Both the position numbers and the translations under genes were made by a program. DNA of 64,000 bases from Kitasatospora mediocidica KCTC 9733 (GTDB taxonomy: Bacteria > Actinomycetota > Actinomycetes > Streptomycetales > Streptomycetaceae): positions 2,503,001-2,567,000 of the forward strand of contig NZ_JQLN01000005.1 of assembly GCF_000744225.1 (NCBI RefSeq), written 5' to 3'. Shown here piece by piece: positions 1 through 12,021 of this stretch; within the stretch, counting starts at the first letter, position 1; the number at the start of each line of letters is the position of its first letter. The notes beneath the pieces were generated by a model. The model had not been told where the DNA came from and did no database searches. It saw only the letters and a program-made list of their open reading frames with translations.

Positions 1-461
1 CCCGTCCCACGAAGGGTGCCCGCCTCGGCGGTGGCCCGCACCACGAGCCGCTGCTGCTGGCCGGCCTGTGCCGCGAGCTGTTCACCCACGGCCGCATCAC
101 CACGACCGAGGCCAAGGCCCGTCGGATGCGCCCGCTGGCCGAGCGCCTGATCACCAAGGCGAAGGTCGGTGACATCCACAACCGTCGTATCGTCCGCAAG
201 ACGATCACCGACGTCTCCGTGCTGCACACCCTCTTCACCGAGATCGCGCCGCGCTACGAGAACCGCCCGGGTGGCTACACCCGTATCACCAAGATCGGTC
301 CCCGTCGTGGCGACAACGCCCCGATGGCCGTGATCGAGCTGGTCGAGGCGCTGACCGTCGCGCAGACCGCCGTCGGCGAGGCCGAGGGCGCCACCAAGCG
401 TGCCGCCAAGGACGCCGAGGTCGACGCCGCTGTTGAGACCACTGAGGTCGAGACCGCCTGA
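1..461 (+). CDS. rplQ: 50S ribosomal protein L17 (5' end just outside window)
   Basis: L17 of the large ribosomal subunit. The frame is open from base 3 and starts within the family N-terminus ([11 protein letters not shown]), so only about two residues (Met-Pro) lie before the window. The conserved blocks [23 protein letters not shown] and [15 protein letters not shown] are present. About 154 residues in all, longer than the roughly 120-residue core, because of an Ala/Glu-rich acidic tail from about residue 120; such tails are usual in actinomycetes. It would be the last gene of the rpoA-rplQ transcript. A strong hairpin follows the stop. Confidence 0.97.
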   Translation, partial: RPTKGARLGGGPHHEPLLLAGLCRELFTHGRITTTEAKARRMRPLAERLITKAKVGDIHNRRIVRKTITDVSVLHTLFTEIAPRYENRPGGYTRITKIGPRRGDNAPMAVIELVEALTVAQTAVGEAEGATKRAAKDAEVDAAVETTEVETA

Positions 462-479
462 ACACCCTGAGGTGTTGTG

Positions 480-517
480 CGGGCCCGTTCTCCCAGCGAT
501 GGGGGAGCGGGCCCGTT
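480..517 (+). terminator. Intrinsic terminator after rplQ
   Basis: A GC-rich hairpin whose arms carry CGGGCCCG and a TCTCCC/GGGGGAG inner stem (with G-T pairs) around a 6-nt loop, followed by TTCCTTTCT. It separates the ribosomal operon from truA. Confidence 0.75.
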
Positions 518-540
518 CCTTTCTACCGGGAGTAGTGGCA

Positions 541-1440
541 GTGCTGAAGGATTGCGAGCGGCCGGAGCGGCAGGACGGGCCGGCCGAGGGGACCGTGCGA
601 ATCCGGCTGGATCTGGCGTACCACGGAGCCGAGTTCTCCGGGTGGGCCCGTCAGCCGGGGTACCGGACGGTGCAGGGCGAGATCGAGAGCGCGCTGCAGA
701 TCGTCACGCGCTCCGCCGAGCCGTACGCCCTGACGGTGGCCGGTCGCACGGACGCCGGCGTGCACGCGCGCGGGCAGGTCGCGCACGTGGACCTGCCGGT
801 CGAACTCTGGGCCCAGCACGGCGAGAAGCTGCTTCGCCGGCTGGCCGGGCGGCTGCCGGACGATGTCCGGATCCACCGGCTCTCCGAGGCGCCGGCCGGC
901 TTCGACGCCCGCTTCGCCGCGATCTGGCGCCGCTACGCGTACCGGGTGGCCGACCACCAGGGCGGCGTGGACCCGCTGTTGCGCGGCCATGTGCTCTGGC
1001 ACGACCGCCCGTTGGACATCGACCTGATGAACGAGGCGGCCCGGCTGCTGCTCGGTGAGCACGACTTCGCCGCGTACTGCAAGAAGCGCGAGGGTGCCAC
1101 CACCATCCGGACCCTGCTGGATCTGTTCTGGGAGCGGGTCCCGGCGGACACGCACACGGCGGGGGTGGCGGGGCAGCTGGCGGTGGCCACCGTCCGGGCG
1201 GACGCCTTCTGCCACAACATGGTGCGGGCGCTGGTCGGTTCGATGCTGCTGGTGGGCGACGGGCGACGGCCGGTGGAGTTCCCCGGACAGGTGCTGGCCG
1301 GCCGGGTCCGGCACAGCGCCGTCAACGTCGTGCGGCCCTACGGGCTGACGCTGGAGGAGGTCGGCTATCCGGCCGACGACAAGCTCGCCGAGCGCAACCG
1401 TGAGGCCCGCCGGATGCGCACGTTGCCTGGCCAGGGGTAA
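541..1440 (+). CDS. truA: tRNA pseudouridine(38-40) synthase TruA
   Basis: Converts uridines 38-40 of the tRNA anticodon arm to pseudouridine. The N-terminus has the family pattern [19 protein letters not shown], and [17 protein letters not shown] carries the catalytic Asp (about residue 71). [20 protein letters not shown] block lies near the C-terminus. The GTG at 541 is chosen because GGGAG at 528-532 sits 8 nt upstream; GTG 595 is an alternative that would still keep the catalytic core. Predicted 299 aa, somewhat longer than E. coli TruA because of a charged C-terminal tail. It follows rplQ after a terminator, the usual actinobacterial arrangement. Confidence 0.95.
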   Translation: MLKDCERPERQDGPAEGTVRIRLDLAYHGAEFSGWARQPGYRTVQGEIESALQIVTRSAEPYALTVAGRTDAGVHARGQVAHVDLPVELWAQHGEKLLRRLAGRLPDDVRIHRLSEAPAGFDARFAAIWRRYAYRVADHQGGVDPLLRGHVLWHDRPLDIDLMNEAARLLLGEHDFAAYCKKREGATTIRTLLDLFWERVPADTHTAGVAGQLAVATVRADAFCHNMVRALVGSMLLVGDGRRPVEFPGQVLAGRVRHSAVNVVRPYGLTLEEVGYPADDKLAERNREARRMRTLPGQG

Positions 1441-1482
1441 TCCGTTTGGGCCGGGAGCCCTCGGCATAGCAAAATCGCCCTC

Positions 1483-3147
<1,665 letters not shown>

Positions 3148-3148
3148 T

Positions 3149-3177
3149 TTGGACCTGCTCTGCCGGGCGGGTAAGGT
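3149..3177 (+). promoter_or_regulatory. Candidate vegetative promoter for rplM-rpsI
   Basis: TTGGAC at 3149-3154, a 17-bp spacer and TAAGGT at 3172-3177 resemble the HrdB-type -35/-10 pattern. The expected start near 3184 leaves a leader of about 170 nt before rplM, long enough to carry autoregulation by ribosomal protein, although I recognise no known leader motif. The promoter overlaps the stop codon of the preceding ABC-F gene. Confidence 0.5.
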
Positions 3178-3352
3178 AGGCCCTTGTTGTGCGTATTGGC
3201 TCGCTCCATCTCACGTGAGAGGTCGGTACGCCGGAGATACCAGGCCGATGACCAGCGGCTCCCCCTTGAATTGCGTCCAAGCGGGTCCGGGCTGATCCCT
3301 CGTCCAGGTGCTCCTGTCAGGACTCACTCACTGAAAAGCGAAGGCTACGACC

Positions 3353-3796
3353 GTGCGTACGTACAGCCCCAAGCCCGGCGACGTCCAGCGTCAGTGGCAC
3401 GTCATCGACGCGCAAGACGTTGTGCTCGGCCGCCTGGCCTCCCAGGCCGCCAACCTCCTCCGGGGCAAGCACAAGGCGATCTACGCGCCGCACGTTGACA
3501 CTGGTGACTTCGTCATCATCATCAACGCGGACAAGGTGCACCTGTCTGGGAACAAGAAGACCCAGAAGCTCGCCTACCGCCACAGCGGTTTCCCGGGCGG
3601 TCTCCGCTCGGTCCGCTACGACGACCTCCTGGACAAGAACCCGGAGAAGGCCGTCGAGAAGGCCATCAAGGGCATGATCCCCAAGAACACCCTGGGCCGC
3701 CAGATGCTCTCGAAGCTGAAGGTCTACTCGGGCGACCAGCACCCGCACGCTGCGCAGATGCCGGTTCCGTTCGAGATCACCCAGGTCGCGCAGTAA
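3353..3796 (+). CDS. rplM: 50S ribosomal protein L13
   Basis: Large-subunit protein L13, 147 aa, the normal length. Family blocks include [19 protein letters not shown] at the N-terminus, [35 protein letters not shown] and [13 protein letters not shown]. Translation starts at GTG 3353, directly before the first conserved residues, with a GAAAAGCGAAGG purine stretch upstream. rpsI follows after 44 nt, the universal L13-S9 operon. Confidence 0.97.
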   Translation: MRTYSPKPGDVQRQWHVIDAQDVVLGRLASQAANLLRGKHKAIYAPHVDTGDFVIIINADKVHLSGNKKTQKLAYRHSGFPGGLRSVRYDDLLDKNPEKAVEKAIKGMIPKNTLGRQMLSKLKVYSGDQHPHAAQMPVPFEITQVAQ

Positions 3797-3840
3797 TTCC
3801 GGCCACCAAGCCCCCCATCACTGAAAAGCTGAGGAACACC

Positions 3841-4356
3841 GTGGCCGAGACTGCCGCTGAGACCACCCTTGAGGTCGACTTCAACGACGAGGTGGAGCTC
3901 ACCGAGTACACCTCTGAGGAAGAGACCTCCTACTCGACCGAGTCCTCGGTCGGCCGCTTCGCCGAGGCCATCCCGGCCGCCGGCCTGGGCCGTCGCAAGG
4001 AGGCGATCGCCCGCGTGCGCATCGTCCCCGGCACCGGCAAGTGGAAGATCAACGGTCGCACCCTGGAGAACTACTTCCCCAACAAGGTGCACCAGCAGAC
4101 CGTGAACGAGCCCTTCAAGCTCCTTGAGCTGGACGGCCGTTACGACGTCATCTCCCGTATCTCGGGTGGCGGCGTCTCCGGTCAGGCCTACGCGCTGCGC
4201 CTCGGCGTGGCCCGTGCCCTGAACGAGGTCGACGTGGACAACAACCGTCCCGCCCTCAAGAAGGCCGGCTTCCTGATGCGTGACGCCCGTGCCGTCGAGC
4301 GCAAGAAGGCCGGTCTCAAGAAGGCCCGCAAGGCCCCGCAGTACAGCAAGCGCTAG
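3841..4356 (+). CDS. rpsI: 30S ribosomal protein S9
   Basis: Small-subunit protein S9, 171 aa. The core begins at about residue 43 ([19 protein letters not shown]) and ends in the conserved basic tail KAPQYSKR, whose last residues reach the P-site tRNA. The first 40 or so residues form an acidic Thr/Glu-rich extension typical of actinomycetes. GTG start. Co-transcribed with rplM; a strong hairpin closes the operon. Confidence 0.97.
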   Translation: MAETAAETTLEVDFNDEVELTEYTSEEETSYSTESSVGRFAEAIPAAGLGRRKEAIARVRIVPGTGKWKINGRTLENYFPNKVHQQTVNEPFKLLELDGRYDVISRISGGGVSGQAYALRLGVARALNEVDVDNNRPALKKAGFLMRDARAVERKKAGLKKARKAPQYSKR

Positions 4357-4410
4357 TCACGCCGCAGGGTGCGTACCGGAACATGGTGCGCACCCCGCAG
4401 GTGCGACAGT

Positions 4411-4445
4411 GACGCCCCGGAGCACTTCATGTGCCCCGGGGCGTC
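4411..4445 (+). terminator. Intrinsic terminator after rpsI
   Basis: GACGCCCCGG (4411-4420) pairs with CCGGGGCGTC (4436-4445), and an inner GCAC/GTGC stem encloses the loop TTCAT. There is no long T-tract, as is common in high-GC actinomycetes. Confidence 0.8.
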
Positions 4446-4545
4446 GTGCTCCCTGGACCGGTCAGGCGGCCAGGGGGACTCCTTCCCGCGGGCCGGGTCG
4501 GCGCTGGGCGCCCCCGCCGGCGGCCGGCGACAAAGGACGGAACCA

Positions 4546-5913
4546 GTGGCACGACTCTTCGGTACGGACGGCGTACGTGGTGTGGCCAATGAGGGGCTGA
4601 CCGCCGAGCTGGCGCTGAGCCTCTCGGTGGCGGCGGCGCACGTGCTGGGCGACGCGGGATCGTTCGCCGGGCACCGCCCGGTCGCGGTGGTCGGCCGTGA
4701 CCCGCGTGCCTCGGGCGAGTTCCTGGAGGCGGCGGTCATCGCCGGTCTGGCGAGCGCGGGCGTGGACGTCCTCAAGGTGGGCGTGCTGCCGACCCCGGCG
4801 GTCGCGTACCTGACCGGCTCGCTGGGCGCGGACTTCGGCGTGATGCTCTCCGCCAGCCACAACGCGATGCCCGACAACGGCATCAAGTTCCTCGCCCGCG
4901 GCGGCCACAAGCTGGACGACGCCATCGAGGACGCCATCGAGGCGCACTACCACCGCTACTCGCACGGCACCACCGAGGACTGGACCCGCCCGACCGGCGC
5001 GGCCGTCGGCCGGGTGCGCGAGTACACCGAGGGCTTCGACAAGTACGTCGCCCACCTGGTCGCGGTGCTGCCGAACCGGCTGGACGGCGTCAAGGTCGTC
5101 ATCGACGGCGCGCACGGCGCGGCCGCCCGGGTCGCCCCCGAGGCCTTCGCCCGGGCCGGCGCCGAGGTGGTCTACACGCTGGGCGCCGAGCCCACCGGCC
5201 TGAACATCAACGACGGTGTCGGCTCGACCCACCTGGACCAGCTGCAGGCCGCGATGCGCGAGCACAAGGCCGACTTCGGCATCGCGCTGGACGGTGACGC
5301 GGACCGCTGCCTGGCCGCCGACGCGGACGGCAACGAGGTGGACGGCGACCAGATCCTCGCCATCCTCGCGGTCGCCATGCGGGAGGCCGGCACGCTGCGC
5401 CGCAACACCGCGGTGGGCACCGTGATGTCCAACCTGGGCTTCAAGCTGGCCATGGAGCGCGAGGGCATCCAGCTGATCCAGACCGCGGTGGGTGACCGCT
5501 ACGTGCTGGAGGCGATGAAGGCGCACGGCTACGCGCTCGGCGGCGAACAGTCCGGCCACGTGATCCTGCTGGACCACGCGACCACCGGCGACGGCACGCT
5601 GACCGGCCTGATGCTCGGCGCCCGACTGGCCGCCACCAAGCAGCCGTTGGCCGATCTCGCCACGGTGATGACGCGCCTGCCGCAGCTGCTGATCAACGTC
5701 AAGGGCGTGGACCGCAGCCGGGTCGCCGACTGCGTCGAGCTGACCGCGGCCGTCGCCATCGCGGAGGCCGAACTCGGCAGCACCGGACGGGTGTTGCTTC
5801 GTCCGTCCGGTACCGAGCCGTTGGTCAGGGTGATGGTGGAGGCGGCCGACCAGGAGCAGGCCCGGGCGATCGCCGAGCGGCTCGCCGAAGCGGTCCGCAC
5901 CCACCTGGGCTGA
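4546..5913 (+). CDS. glmM: Phosphoglucosamine mutase GlmM
   Basis: Interconverts glucosamine 6-phosphate and glucosamine 1-phosphate on the way to UDP-GlcNAc for peptidoglycan. The N-terminus [14 protein letters not shown] is diagnostic. The phosphoserine loop [14 protein letters not shown] (Ser about 104), the metal loop DGDADR (about 250), the sugar loop GGEQSGH and the phosphate-binding [12 protein letters not shown] are all present. 455 aa from GTG 4546, supported by AAAGGA at 4532-4537; longer upstream reading adds non-conserved sequence. It faces coaA with only a 7-nt gap, and glmS lies just beyond, so both GlcN-forming steps are close together. Confidence 0.97.
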   Translation: MARLFGTDGVRGVANEGLTAELALSLSVAAAHVLGDAGSFAGHRPVAVVGRDPRASGEFLEAAVIAGLASAGVDVLKVGVLPTPAVAYLTGSLGADFGVMLSASHNAMPDNGIKFLARGGHKLDDAIEDAIEAHYHRYSHGTTEDWTRPTGAAVGRVREYTEGFDKYVAHLVAVLPNRLDGVKVVIDGAHGAAARVAPEAFARAGAEVVYTLGAEPTGLNINDGVGSTHLDQLQAAMREHKADFGIALDGDADRCLAADADGNEVDGDQILAILAVAMREAGTLRRNTAVGTVMSNLGFKLAMEREGIQLIQTAVGDRYVLEAMKAHGYALGGEQSGHVILLDHATTGDGTLTGLMLGARLAATKQPLADLATVMTRLPQLLINVKGVDRSRVADCVELTAAVAIAEAELGSTGRVLLRPSGTEPLVRVMVEAADQEQARAIAERLAEAVRTHLG

Positions 5914-5920
5914 CGTCGGG

Positions 5921-6919
5921 TCAGAGTTTGCGCAGAAGGGCGCGGCGGACCTTGTGGTCGGCGCCCTTCTGCAACACCAGCGTCGCCCGGCCGCGGGTGG
6001 GCAGCACGTTCTCCAGCAGGTTGGGCTTGTTGATGGTCCGCCAGACCTGCCGGCCGTACTCCAGCGCCTCGTCCTCCGGGACCTCGGTGAAGCGGCGGAA
6101 GTAGGAGCTCGGGTCCAGGAAGGCGGTGTCCCGCAGCTTCTTGAAGCGGGACAGGTACCAGCGCTCGATGTCGTCGGTGCGGGCGTCGACGTAGATCGAG
6201 AAGTCGAAGTAGTCGGCCACTGCGAGCCGGGTGCGGCCGTCGTTGCCGGGCAGGGCCGGCTGCAGGACGTTCAGTCCCTCGACGATCAGGATGTCCGGAC
6301 GCTGCACGGTGAGCCGCTGGTCCGGCACGATGTCGTAGACCAGGTGCGAGTAGACCGGCGCGGTGACCTCCTGCTTGCCCGCCTTCACGTCCGCGACGAA
6401 GCGCATCAGCGCCCGGCGGTCGTAGGACTCCGGGAACCCCTTGCGGGCCATCAGACCGCGCCGGCGCAGCTCCTCGTTGGGGAGCAGGAAGCCGTCGGTG
6501 GTGACCAGTTCGACCCGCGGGTGCTCGGGCCAGCGCGCGAGCAGGGCCTGCAGCAGACGGGCGCTGGTGGACTTGCCCACCGCCACCGAACCGGCCACGC
6601 CGATGATGAACGGCGTCCGGGTGCGCTCGGTGTCCCCCATGTCGAGGAAGGTGCCCAGTGCGCCGCGCAGGTCGTGGGTGGCGTGGATGTAGAGGTTGAG
6701 CAGCCGGGAGAGCGGCAGGTAGACGTCCCGCACCTCGTCCAGGTCCAGCGCGGTGCCGAGACCGCGCAGTTGCTCCACCTCCTGCGCGGAGAGTGGCAGT
6801 GGCGTTCGGTCGCGCAGGGCACTCCACTCGGCCCGGGAGAGATCGACGTACGGAGACGGCGACGGGCCGGGCGAGGTGGCAGCGCCCCGCGTACACAGTT
6901 CGGTCAGCACAACGTCCAT
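5921..6919 (-). CDS. coaA: Type I pantothenate kinase
   Basis: Phosphorylates pantothenate, the first step of coenzyme A synthesis. 332 aa with the P-loop [12 protein letters not shown] at about 107-118 and the family segments [20 protein letters not shown] and [12 protein letters not shown]. The start at 6919 gives a typical length for actinobacterial CoaA. It is convergent with glmM and divergent from glmS; the 100-bp gap to glmS must hold both promoters. Type I kinases are generally feedback-inhibited by CoA; nothing here shows otherwise. Confidence 0.96.
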   Translation of the reverse strand: MDVVLTELCTRGAATSPGPSPSPYVDLSRAEWSALRDRTPLPLSAQEVEQLRGLGTALDLDEVRDVYLPLSRLLNLYIHATHDLRGALGTFLDMGDTERTRTPFIIGVAGSVAVGKSTSARLLQALLARWPEHPRVELVTTDGFLLPNEELRRRGLMARKGFPESYDRRALMRFVADVKAGKQEVTAPVYSHLVYDIVPDQRLTVQRPDILIVEGLNVLQPALPGNDGRTRLAVADYFDFSIYVDARTDDIERWYLSRFKKLRDTAFLDPSSYFRRFTEVPEDEALEYGRQVWRTINKPNLLENVLPTRGRATLVLQKGADHKVRRALLRKL

Positions 6920-7006
6920 TGTGGGCCGTACTCGGGTGCGCCGGTGGTGTGGTCTCGGTCACGCACCGTTGTCCCGGGCTTGGCCTGGGTGAAAACGGGC
7001 GGCCCT

Positions 7007-7012
7007 TATGCT
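7007..7012 (+). promoter_or_regulatory. Candidate -10 box of leaderless glmS transcript
   Basis: TATGCT lies 7 nt before the glmS ATG and no Shine-Dalgarno precedes that ATG, so transcription may begin at or next to the start codon. No good -35 is visible. Confidence 0.45.
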
Positions 7013-7019
7013 GACACAC

Positions 7020-8876
7020 ATGTGCGGAATTGTTGGATATGTGGGCTCTCAGCCCGCGCTTGACGTAGTGATCGCAGGGCTTCGGCGGCTGGAGTACCGA
7101 GGGTACGACTCAGCCGGCGTGGCCATCCAGACGGCGGACTCCTCAGGGCAGTGGAGCCTCGCCACCGACAAGCGGGCCGGCAAGCTCGTCAACCTCGAGA
7201 AGTCGCTCGCCGAGGCCCCTCTCCCCGGCGGCACCACCGGCATCGGCCACACCCGTTGGGCCACCCACGGCGGTCCGACCGACGCCAACGCCCACCCTCA
7301 CCTGGACGACGCGCTGCGGGTCGCGGTGGTGCACAACGGCATCATCGAGAACTTCGCCTGGCTGCGGGCCGAGCTGGCCGAGCGCGGCCACACGCTGCGC
7401 TCGGAGACCGACACCGAGGTGGTCGCCCACCTGCTGGCCGAGGCCTACACCGGCGACCTGGCCGAGGCCATGCGGATCGTCTGCCGCCAGCTGGACGGCG
7501 CGTTCACGCTGGTCGCGGTGCACGCGGACGCTCCGGACGTGGTGGTCGGCGCGCGCCGCAACTCGCCGCTGGTGGTCGGGCGCGGCGTGGGCGAGAACTT
7601 CCTCGCCTCGGACGTCTCGGCGTTCATCGCGCACACCCGCGAGGCGATCGAGCTGGGCCAGGACCAGGTCGTGGAGCTGCGTGGCGACGCGGTGACCGTC
7701 ACCAACTTCGACGGCACCCCCGCCGAGGTCCGCGAGTACCACGTGGACTGGGACGCCTCGGCCGCCGAGAAGGGCGGCTACGACTACTTCATGCTCAAGG
7801 AGATCGCCGAGCAGCCGAAGGCGGTCGCGGACACCCTGCTCGGCCGGATCGGCACGGACGGCCGGCTGACCCTGGACGAGGTGCGCATCCCGGACTCGGT
7901 GCTGCGCGAGGTCGACAAGGTCGTCATCGTGGCCTGCGGCACCGCGTTCCACGCCGGCATGATCGCCAAGTACGCCATCGAGCACTGGACCCGCGTCCCG
8001 TGCGAGGTCGAGGTGGCCTCGGAGTTCCGCTACCGGGACCCGATCCTGGACGACCGCACGCTGGTGATCGCGATCTCGCAGTCCGGCGAGACCATGGACA
8101 CCCTGATGGCGCTGCGGCACGCCCGCGAGCAGGGCGCCAAGGTGCTGGCGATCTGCAACACCAACGGGTCGACGATCCCGCGCGAGTCGGACGCCGTGCT
8201 CTACACGCACGCCGGCCCCGAGGTCGCGGTCGCCTCCACCAAGGCGTTCCTGACCCAGCTGGTCGCCTGCTACCTGGTCGCCCTGTACCTGGGCCAGGTG
8301 CGCGGCACCAAGTGGGGCGACGAGATCCGCGCCGTCATCGAGCAGCTCGCGGACGCGCCGCGCCAGGTCGAGCAGGTGCTGGAGACCATGGAGCCGGTGC
8401 GCGAGCTGGCCCGCTCGCTGGCGGACGCCAACTCGGTGCTCTTCCTCGGCCGCCACGTGGGCTTCCCGGTGGCGCTGGAGGGTGCGCTCAAGCTCAAGGA
8501 GCTGGCGTACATGCACGCCGAGGGCTTCGCGGCCGGCGAGCTGAAGCACGGTCCGATCGCGCTGATCGAGGAGGGGCTGCCGGTCGTGGTCGTCGTTCCC
8601 TCGCCGCGCGGGCGGTCGATCCTGCACGACAAGATCGTCTCCAACATCCAGGAGATCCGGGCCCGCGGTGCGCGGACCATCGTGATCGCCGAGGAGGGTG
8701 ACGAGGCGGTCGTGCCGTACGCCGACCACCTGATCCGCATCCCGGTGACGCCGACGCTGCTCCAGCCGCTGGTGTCCACCGTCCCGCTCCAGGTCTTCGC
8801 CTGCGAGCTGGCGACGGCCAAGGGCCACGAGGTGGACCAGCCGCGCAACCTGGCGAAGTCCGTCACCGTCGAGTAG
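7020..8876 (+). CDS. glmS: Glutamine--fructose-6-phosphate aminotransferase (isomerizing)
   Basis: Makes glucosamine 6-phosphate from fructose 6-phosphate and glutamine, the entry step to amino sugars. ATG 7020 places the catalytic Cys at residue 2 (MCGIVGYVG), as required for the N-terminal amidotransferase. GHTRWATHG and the two SIS isomerase domains ([28 protein letters not shown]) follow, ending in NLAKSVTVE. 618 aa, the usual length. An upstream in-frame start (7008) would bury the nucleophile and is rejected. No glmS ribozyme is seen in the short leader. A hairpin follows the stop. Confidence 0.97.
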   Translation: MCGIVGYVGSQPALDVVIAGLRRLEYRGYDSAGVAIQTADSSGQWSLATDKRAGKLVNLEKSLAEAPLPGGTTGIGHTRWATHGGPTDANAHPHLDDALRVAVVHNGIIENFAWLRAELAERGHTLRSETDTEVVAHLLAEAYTGDLAEAMRIVCRQLDGAFTLVAVHADAPDVVVGARRNSPLVVGRGVGENFLASDVSAFIAHTREAIELGQDQVVELRGDAVTVTNFDGTPAEVREYHVDWDASAAEKGGYDYFMLKEIAEQPKAVADTLLGRIGTDGRLTLDEVRIPDSVLREVDKVVIVACGTAFHAGMIAKYAIEHWTRVPCEVEVASEFRYRDPILDDRTLVIAISQSGETMDTLMALRHAREQGAKVLAICNTNGSTIPRESDAVLYTHAGPEVAVASTKAFLTQLVACYLVALYLGQVRGTKWGDEIRAVIEQLADAPRQVEQVLETMEPVRELARSLADANSVLFLGRHVGFPVALEGALKLKELAYMHAEGFAAGELKHGPIALIEEGLPVVVVVPSPRGRSILHDKIVSNIQEIRARGARTIVIAEEGDEAVVPYADHLIRIPVTPTLLQPLVSTVPLQVFACELATAKGHEVDQPRNLAKSVTVE

Positions 8877-8895
8877 CGGTGGCGTAGCGACGTTC

Positions 8896-8927
8896 CCGGC
8901 CCCCTGCGCATCGCCGTGGGGGGCCGG
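8896..8927 (+). terminator. Intrinsic terminator after glmS
   Basis: CCGGCCCCC (8896-8904) pairs with GGGGGCCGG (8919-8927) across a 14-nt loop. It lies immediately upstream of the acpS -10 box. Confidence 0.7.
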
Positions 8928-8933
8928 TATCGT
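8928..8933 (+). promoter_or_regulatory. Candidate -10 box of leaderless acpS transcript
   Basis: TATCGT lies 7 nt before the acpS GTG. A G-rich stretch (GGCGGGG) touches the start codon and is too close to serve as a normal ribosome-binding site. Confidence 0.4.
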
Positions 8934-8940
8934 CGGCGGG

Positions 8941-9309
8941 GTGATCATCGGAGTGGGAATCGACGTCGCCTCCATCGAGCGCTTCGCGGCCGCGCTGGAG
9001 CGCACGCCGGAGATGGCCGACCGGCTGTTCACCCCGGCGGAGCAGCTGCTCCCGAGCGGGGCCCGGCGTGGCGCGGCCTCGCTGGCGGCGCGCTTCGCCG
9101 CCAAGGAGGCGCTGGCCAAGGCGGTCGGCGCGCCGGGCGGGCTGGAGTGGCACGACGCGGAGGTGCGGGCCGAGGAGTCGGGCCGGCCGACTTTGCACGT
9201 CAAGGGGACCATCGCGGCGCTGGGTGACCGGCTGGGCATCCGCTCCTGGCACCTGTCGCTGAGCCACGACGCGGGTGTGGCGACCGCCGTGGTGATCGCC
9301 GAAGGCTGA
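8941..9309 (+). CDS. acpS: Holo-[acyl-carrier-protein] synthase
   Basis: Transfers 4'-phosphopantetheine from CoA to acyl carrier proteins. 122 aa, the standard size. [14 protein letters not shown] carries the Mg-binding Asp (residue 8) and [13 protein letters not shown] the conserved Glu. [17 protein letters not shown] near the end is the usual closing strand. Its substrate CoA depends on the nearby coaA product. GTG start; nnrD follows after 28 nt with its own -10-like box. Confidence 0.95.
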   Translation: MIIGVGIDVASIERFAAALERTPEMADRLFTPAEQLLPSGARRGAASLAARFAAKEALAKAVGAPGGLEWHDAEVRAEESGRPTLHVKGTIAALGDRLGIRSWHLSLSHDAGVATAVVIAEG

Positions 9310-9325
9310 GTCGGCCCGCAGCGGG

Positions 9326-9331
9326 TAGCGT
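9326..9331 (+). promoter_or_regulatory. Candidate -10 box of leaderless nnrD transcript
   Basis: TAGCGT lies 6 nt before ATG 9338. The same hexamer precedes three other starts in this window at 6-7 nt. Confidence 0.45.
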
Positions 9332-9337
9332 CGAGCC

Positions 9338-10813
9338 ATGCGCCACGCTCACACCGTCGAACAGGTCCGCGCCGCCGAGGCCGCGCTGGCCGGGCAGCCG
9401 CTGATGGACCGCGCGGTGGCCGGCCTGGCCGCCACCTGCGCGCGGCTGCTGACGGAGCGTCGGGGGCGGGTCTACGGCAGCCGCGTCCTGGTGCTGGCCG
9501 GCAGCGGTGACAACGGCGGCGACGCGCTCTTCGCGGGCGCCCGGCTGGCCCGCCGCGGGGCGGCCGTCCGGGCCGTGCTGCTCAGCGCGGACCGCGCCCA
9601 CCCGGCCGGCCTGGCGGCGCTGCGGGCGGCCGGCGGCCAGGTGACCACGGATCAGGACGTCGGCCTGGCCGACTTCCGGCGCGCTGACCTCGTCCTCGAC
9701 GGCATCGTCGGCATCGGCGGGAGTGGCGGCCTGCGCCCGGCGGCCCAGCCGTACGCGACGGCGCCGCGGACCGGGGTGCTGGTCGCGGTGGACCTGCCGA
9801 GCGGCGTCGACGCCGACACCGGCGAGGTCGCCGGAGCAGCCCTGCGCGCCGACGTCACGGTGACCTTCGGGACGTACAAGCCCGGCCTGCTGGTGGACCC
9901 CGGCGCCTCGTACGCCGGCGCGCTCCAGCTGGTGCCGATCGGTCTGGCGCCCGCCGGGGCCGCCGTCGAGGCCCTCCAGCACGCCGACCTGGCGGCCCTG
10001 CTGCCCCGCCCGGCCGCCGAGAGCGACAAGTACCGCCGCGGCGTCCTGGGCCTGCTCGCGGGCTCCGAGCGCTACCCCGGCGCCGCCCTGCTGGCCGTCG
10101 CGGGGGCGCTGCACGGTGGCGCGGGCGCGGTCCGCTACCAGGGCCGGCCGGCCGAGGAGGTGGTCCGGCGCCACCCCGAGGTGCTGCTCACCCCCGGCCG
10201 GGTGCAGGCCTGGGTGGTCGGACCGGGCTCCGGCGACGACGCCCCCGACGCGCTGTCCGACGCGCTGGCCTCCGAGGTCCCCGCGCTCGTCGACGCCGAC
10301 TGCCTGACCGAACTGGCCCGCCGCGGCCCCGCCGAACTGGCCGGCCGCAGCGCGCCGACGTTGCTGACCCCGCACGCCGGCGAGGCGGCCCGGCTGCTCG
10401 GCGGCGGGGTGACGGCGGACCAGGTCGCCGCCGCCCGGCTGCGACACGCCCGCGAACTGGCCGTCCGCTTCGGCGCGACCGTCCTGCTCAAGGGCTCCAC
10501 CACGGTGGTCGCCCGCCCCGACGGCGCCGCCCGGGTCAACCCCACCGGCACCTCGTGGCTGGCCACGGCGGGCAGCGGTGACGTGCTGGCCGGCCTGGCC
10601 GGCGCCCTGTTGGCCGCCGGGCTGGACCCGTGGGACGCGGCGCCGGCCGCCGCCTACCTGCACGGCCTGGCCGGCCGGTTCGCCGCCGCGGCCGACGGCG
10701 CGGGCGGCCCCGGCGCGCCGGTCACCGCCTCGGAGGTCGCCGCCGCCCTGCCGGCCGCCTGGCGCGCGGTGCAGGGGCGTCGGACGGTAATCACCGCAGG
10801 TCTGGGAGACTGA
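9338..10813 (+). CDS. nnrD: Bifunctional NAD(P)H-hydrate epimerase / ADP-dependent dehydratase
   Basis: Repairs damaged (hydrated) NADH and NADPH. The N-terminal YjeF_N epimerase domain (about 1-215) contains VLAGSGDNGGDALFAGA and DLPSGVDADTG. The C-terminal ribokinase-like dehydratase (about 225-491) contains LLTPHAGEAARLLG, LLKGSTTVVA and AGSGDVLAGLAGALLAAG with its catalytic GSGD. 491 aa, the normal fused length. It sits between acpS and alr, a widely conserved actinobacterial order. The alr start lies 5 nt beyond the stop, so the two are probably co-transcribed. Confidence 0.95.
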   Translation: MRHAHTVEQVRAAEAALAGQPLMDRAVAGLAATCARLLTERRGRVYGSRVLVLAGSGDNGGDALFAGARLARRGAAVRAVLLSADRAHPAGLAALRAAGGQVTTDQDVGLADFRRADLVLDGIVGIGGSGGLRPAAQPYATAPRTGVLVAVDLPSGVDADTGEVAGAALRADVTVTFGTYKPGLLVDPGASYAGALQLVPIGLAPAGAAVEALQHADLAALLPRPAAESDKYRRGVLGLLAGSERYPGAALLAVAGALHGGAGAVRYQGRPAEEVVRRHPEVLLTPGRVQAWVVGPGSGDDAPDALSDALASEVPALVDADCLTELARRGPAELAGRSAPTLLTPHAGEAARLLGGGVTADQVAAARLRHARELAVRFGATVLLKGSTTVVARPDGAARVNPTGTSWLATAGSGDVLAGLAGALLAAGLDPWDAAPAAAYLHGLAGRFAAAADGAGGPGAPVTASEVAAALPAAWRAVQGRRTVITAGLGD

Positions 10814-10818
10814 CCGGG

Positions 10819-12021
10819 ATGACAACTGCGACGACGACCGGGACCGCCATGCTCGCTGACGGAGTGCGCGCCGAGGCCGCCATCGATCTGGCGGCGCTGC
10901 GCGGCAACCTCGCGGCTCTGCGGGAGCGCGCGCCGAGCGCCCAGCTGATGGCCGTGGTGAAGGCCAACGGCTACGGCCACGGCGCGCTGCCGTGCGCCCT
11001 GGAGGCGGTGGCGGCGGGTGTCCGCTGGCTCGGCACCGCGACGCCCGACGAGGCGCTCGCGCTGCGCGCCGGGGGCATCGGCCCGGAGCGGGCCCGCATC
11101 CTGTGCTGGCTCTGGACGCCCGGCGGCCCGTGGGCCGAGGCGCTGCGGGCCTCGGTGGACATCTCGGTGAGCGGCCGCTGGGCGCTGGACGAGCTGCTCG
11201 CGGCCGTCCGGCTGACCGGGGTCCCCGGCCGGGTGCACCTCAAGGCCGACACCGGCCTGGGCCGCAACGGCTGCCAGCCGCACGACTGGCCCGACCTGGT
11301 GGACGCCGCCCTGCGCGCCCAGGCGGAGGGGCTGATCGAGGTGGTCGGCCTCTGGTCGCACTTCGCCGCCGCGGACGAGCCCGGCCACCCGTCGATCCGG
11401 GCCCAGCAGGACGCCTTCGCGGCCGCCCTCGACCACGCCGAGCGGGCCGGGGTCCGGCCCGAGGTGCGGCACCTGGCCAACTCGCCGGCCACCCTGCTCC
11501 TCCCGGACGCCCACTACGACCTGGTCCGCACCGGGCTGGCCATGTACGGGGTGTCGCCGGTCCCGGAGATCGGCACGCCCGCCGACTTCGGGCTGCGCCC
11601 GGTGATGGCGCTGCACGCACGCCTGGCACTGGTGAAGACCGTGCCGGGCGGGCACGGCGTCAGCTACGGGCACCTCTACCACACCCCCGGTGAGACCACT
11701 CTGGGCCTGGTCCCGCTCGGCTACGCCGACGGGCTGCCCCGGCAGGCCAGCGGCTCCGGGCCGGTGCAGATCAACGGCAAGTGGCGGACCGCGGCCGGGC
11801 GGATCGCGATGGACCAGTTCGTGGTGGACCTCACCGGCGAGACGCCCGAGGTCGGCGAGGAGGTGCTGGTCTTCGGCAACGGCGAGCGCGGCGAGCCGAC
11901 CGCCGAGGACTGGGCCCGCGCGGCCGGCACCATCGCGTACGAGATCGTCACCCGGATCGGGGCCCGCGTGCCGCGCCGCTACCTCGGTGGCACGGTCGGC
12001 GACGCCGGAACCGCCGGATGA
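10819..12021 (+). CDS. alr: Alanine racemase (PLP-dependent)
   Basis: Interconverts L- and D-alanine for peptidoglycan. 400 aa from ATG 10819, supported by GGGAGA at 10804-10809. AVVKANGYGHGA contains the PLP Lys (about residue 45), HLKADTGLGRNGC is the following barrel motif, and GVSYGHLY supplies the catalytic Tyr of the other monomer. AAGRIAMDQFVVDL is the family C-domain signature. Its stop overlaps the next start (ATGA), so it is coupled to the hydrolase and probably to tsaE, as in many actinobacteria. Confidence 0.96.
   Translation: MTTATTTGTAMLADGVRAEAAIDLAALRGNLAALRERAPSAQLMAVVKANGYGHGALPCALEAVAAGVRWLGTATPDEALALRAGGIGPERARILCWLWTPGGPWAEALRASVDISVSGRWALDELLAAVRLTGVPGRVHLKADTGLGRNGCQPHDWPDLVDAALRAQAEGLIEVVGLWSHFAAADEPGHPSIRAQQDAFAAALDHAERAGVRPEVRHLANSPATLLLPDAHYDLVRTGLAMYGVSPVPEIGTPADFGLRPVMALHARLALVKTVPGGHGVSYGHLYHTPGETTLGLVPLGYADGLPRQASGSGPVQINGKWRTAAGRIAMDQFVVDLTGETPEVGEEVLVFGNGERGEPTAEDWARAAGTIAYEIVTRIGARVPRRYLGGTVGDAGTAG

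Noticed and set aside
6920-7019. glmS ribozyme
   Set aside because: Only 100 bp between coaA and glmS and a probable leaderless start; no room or matching core.
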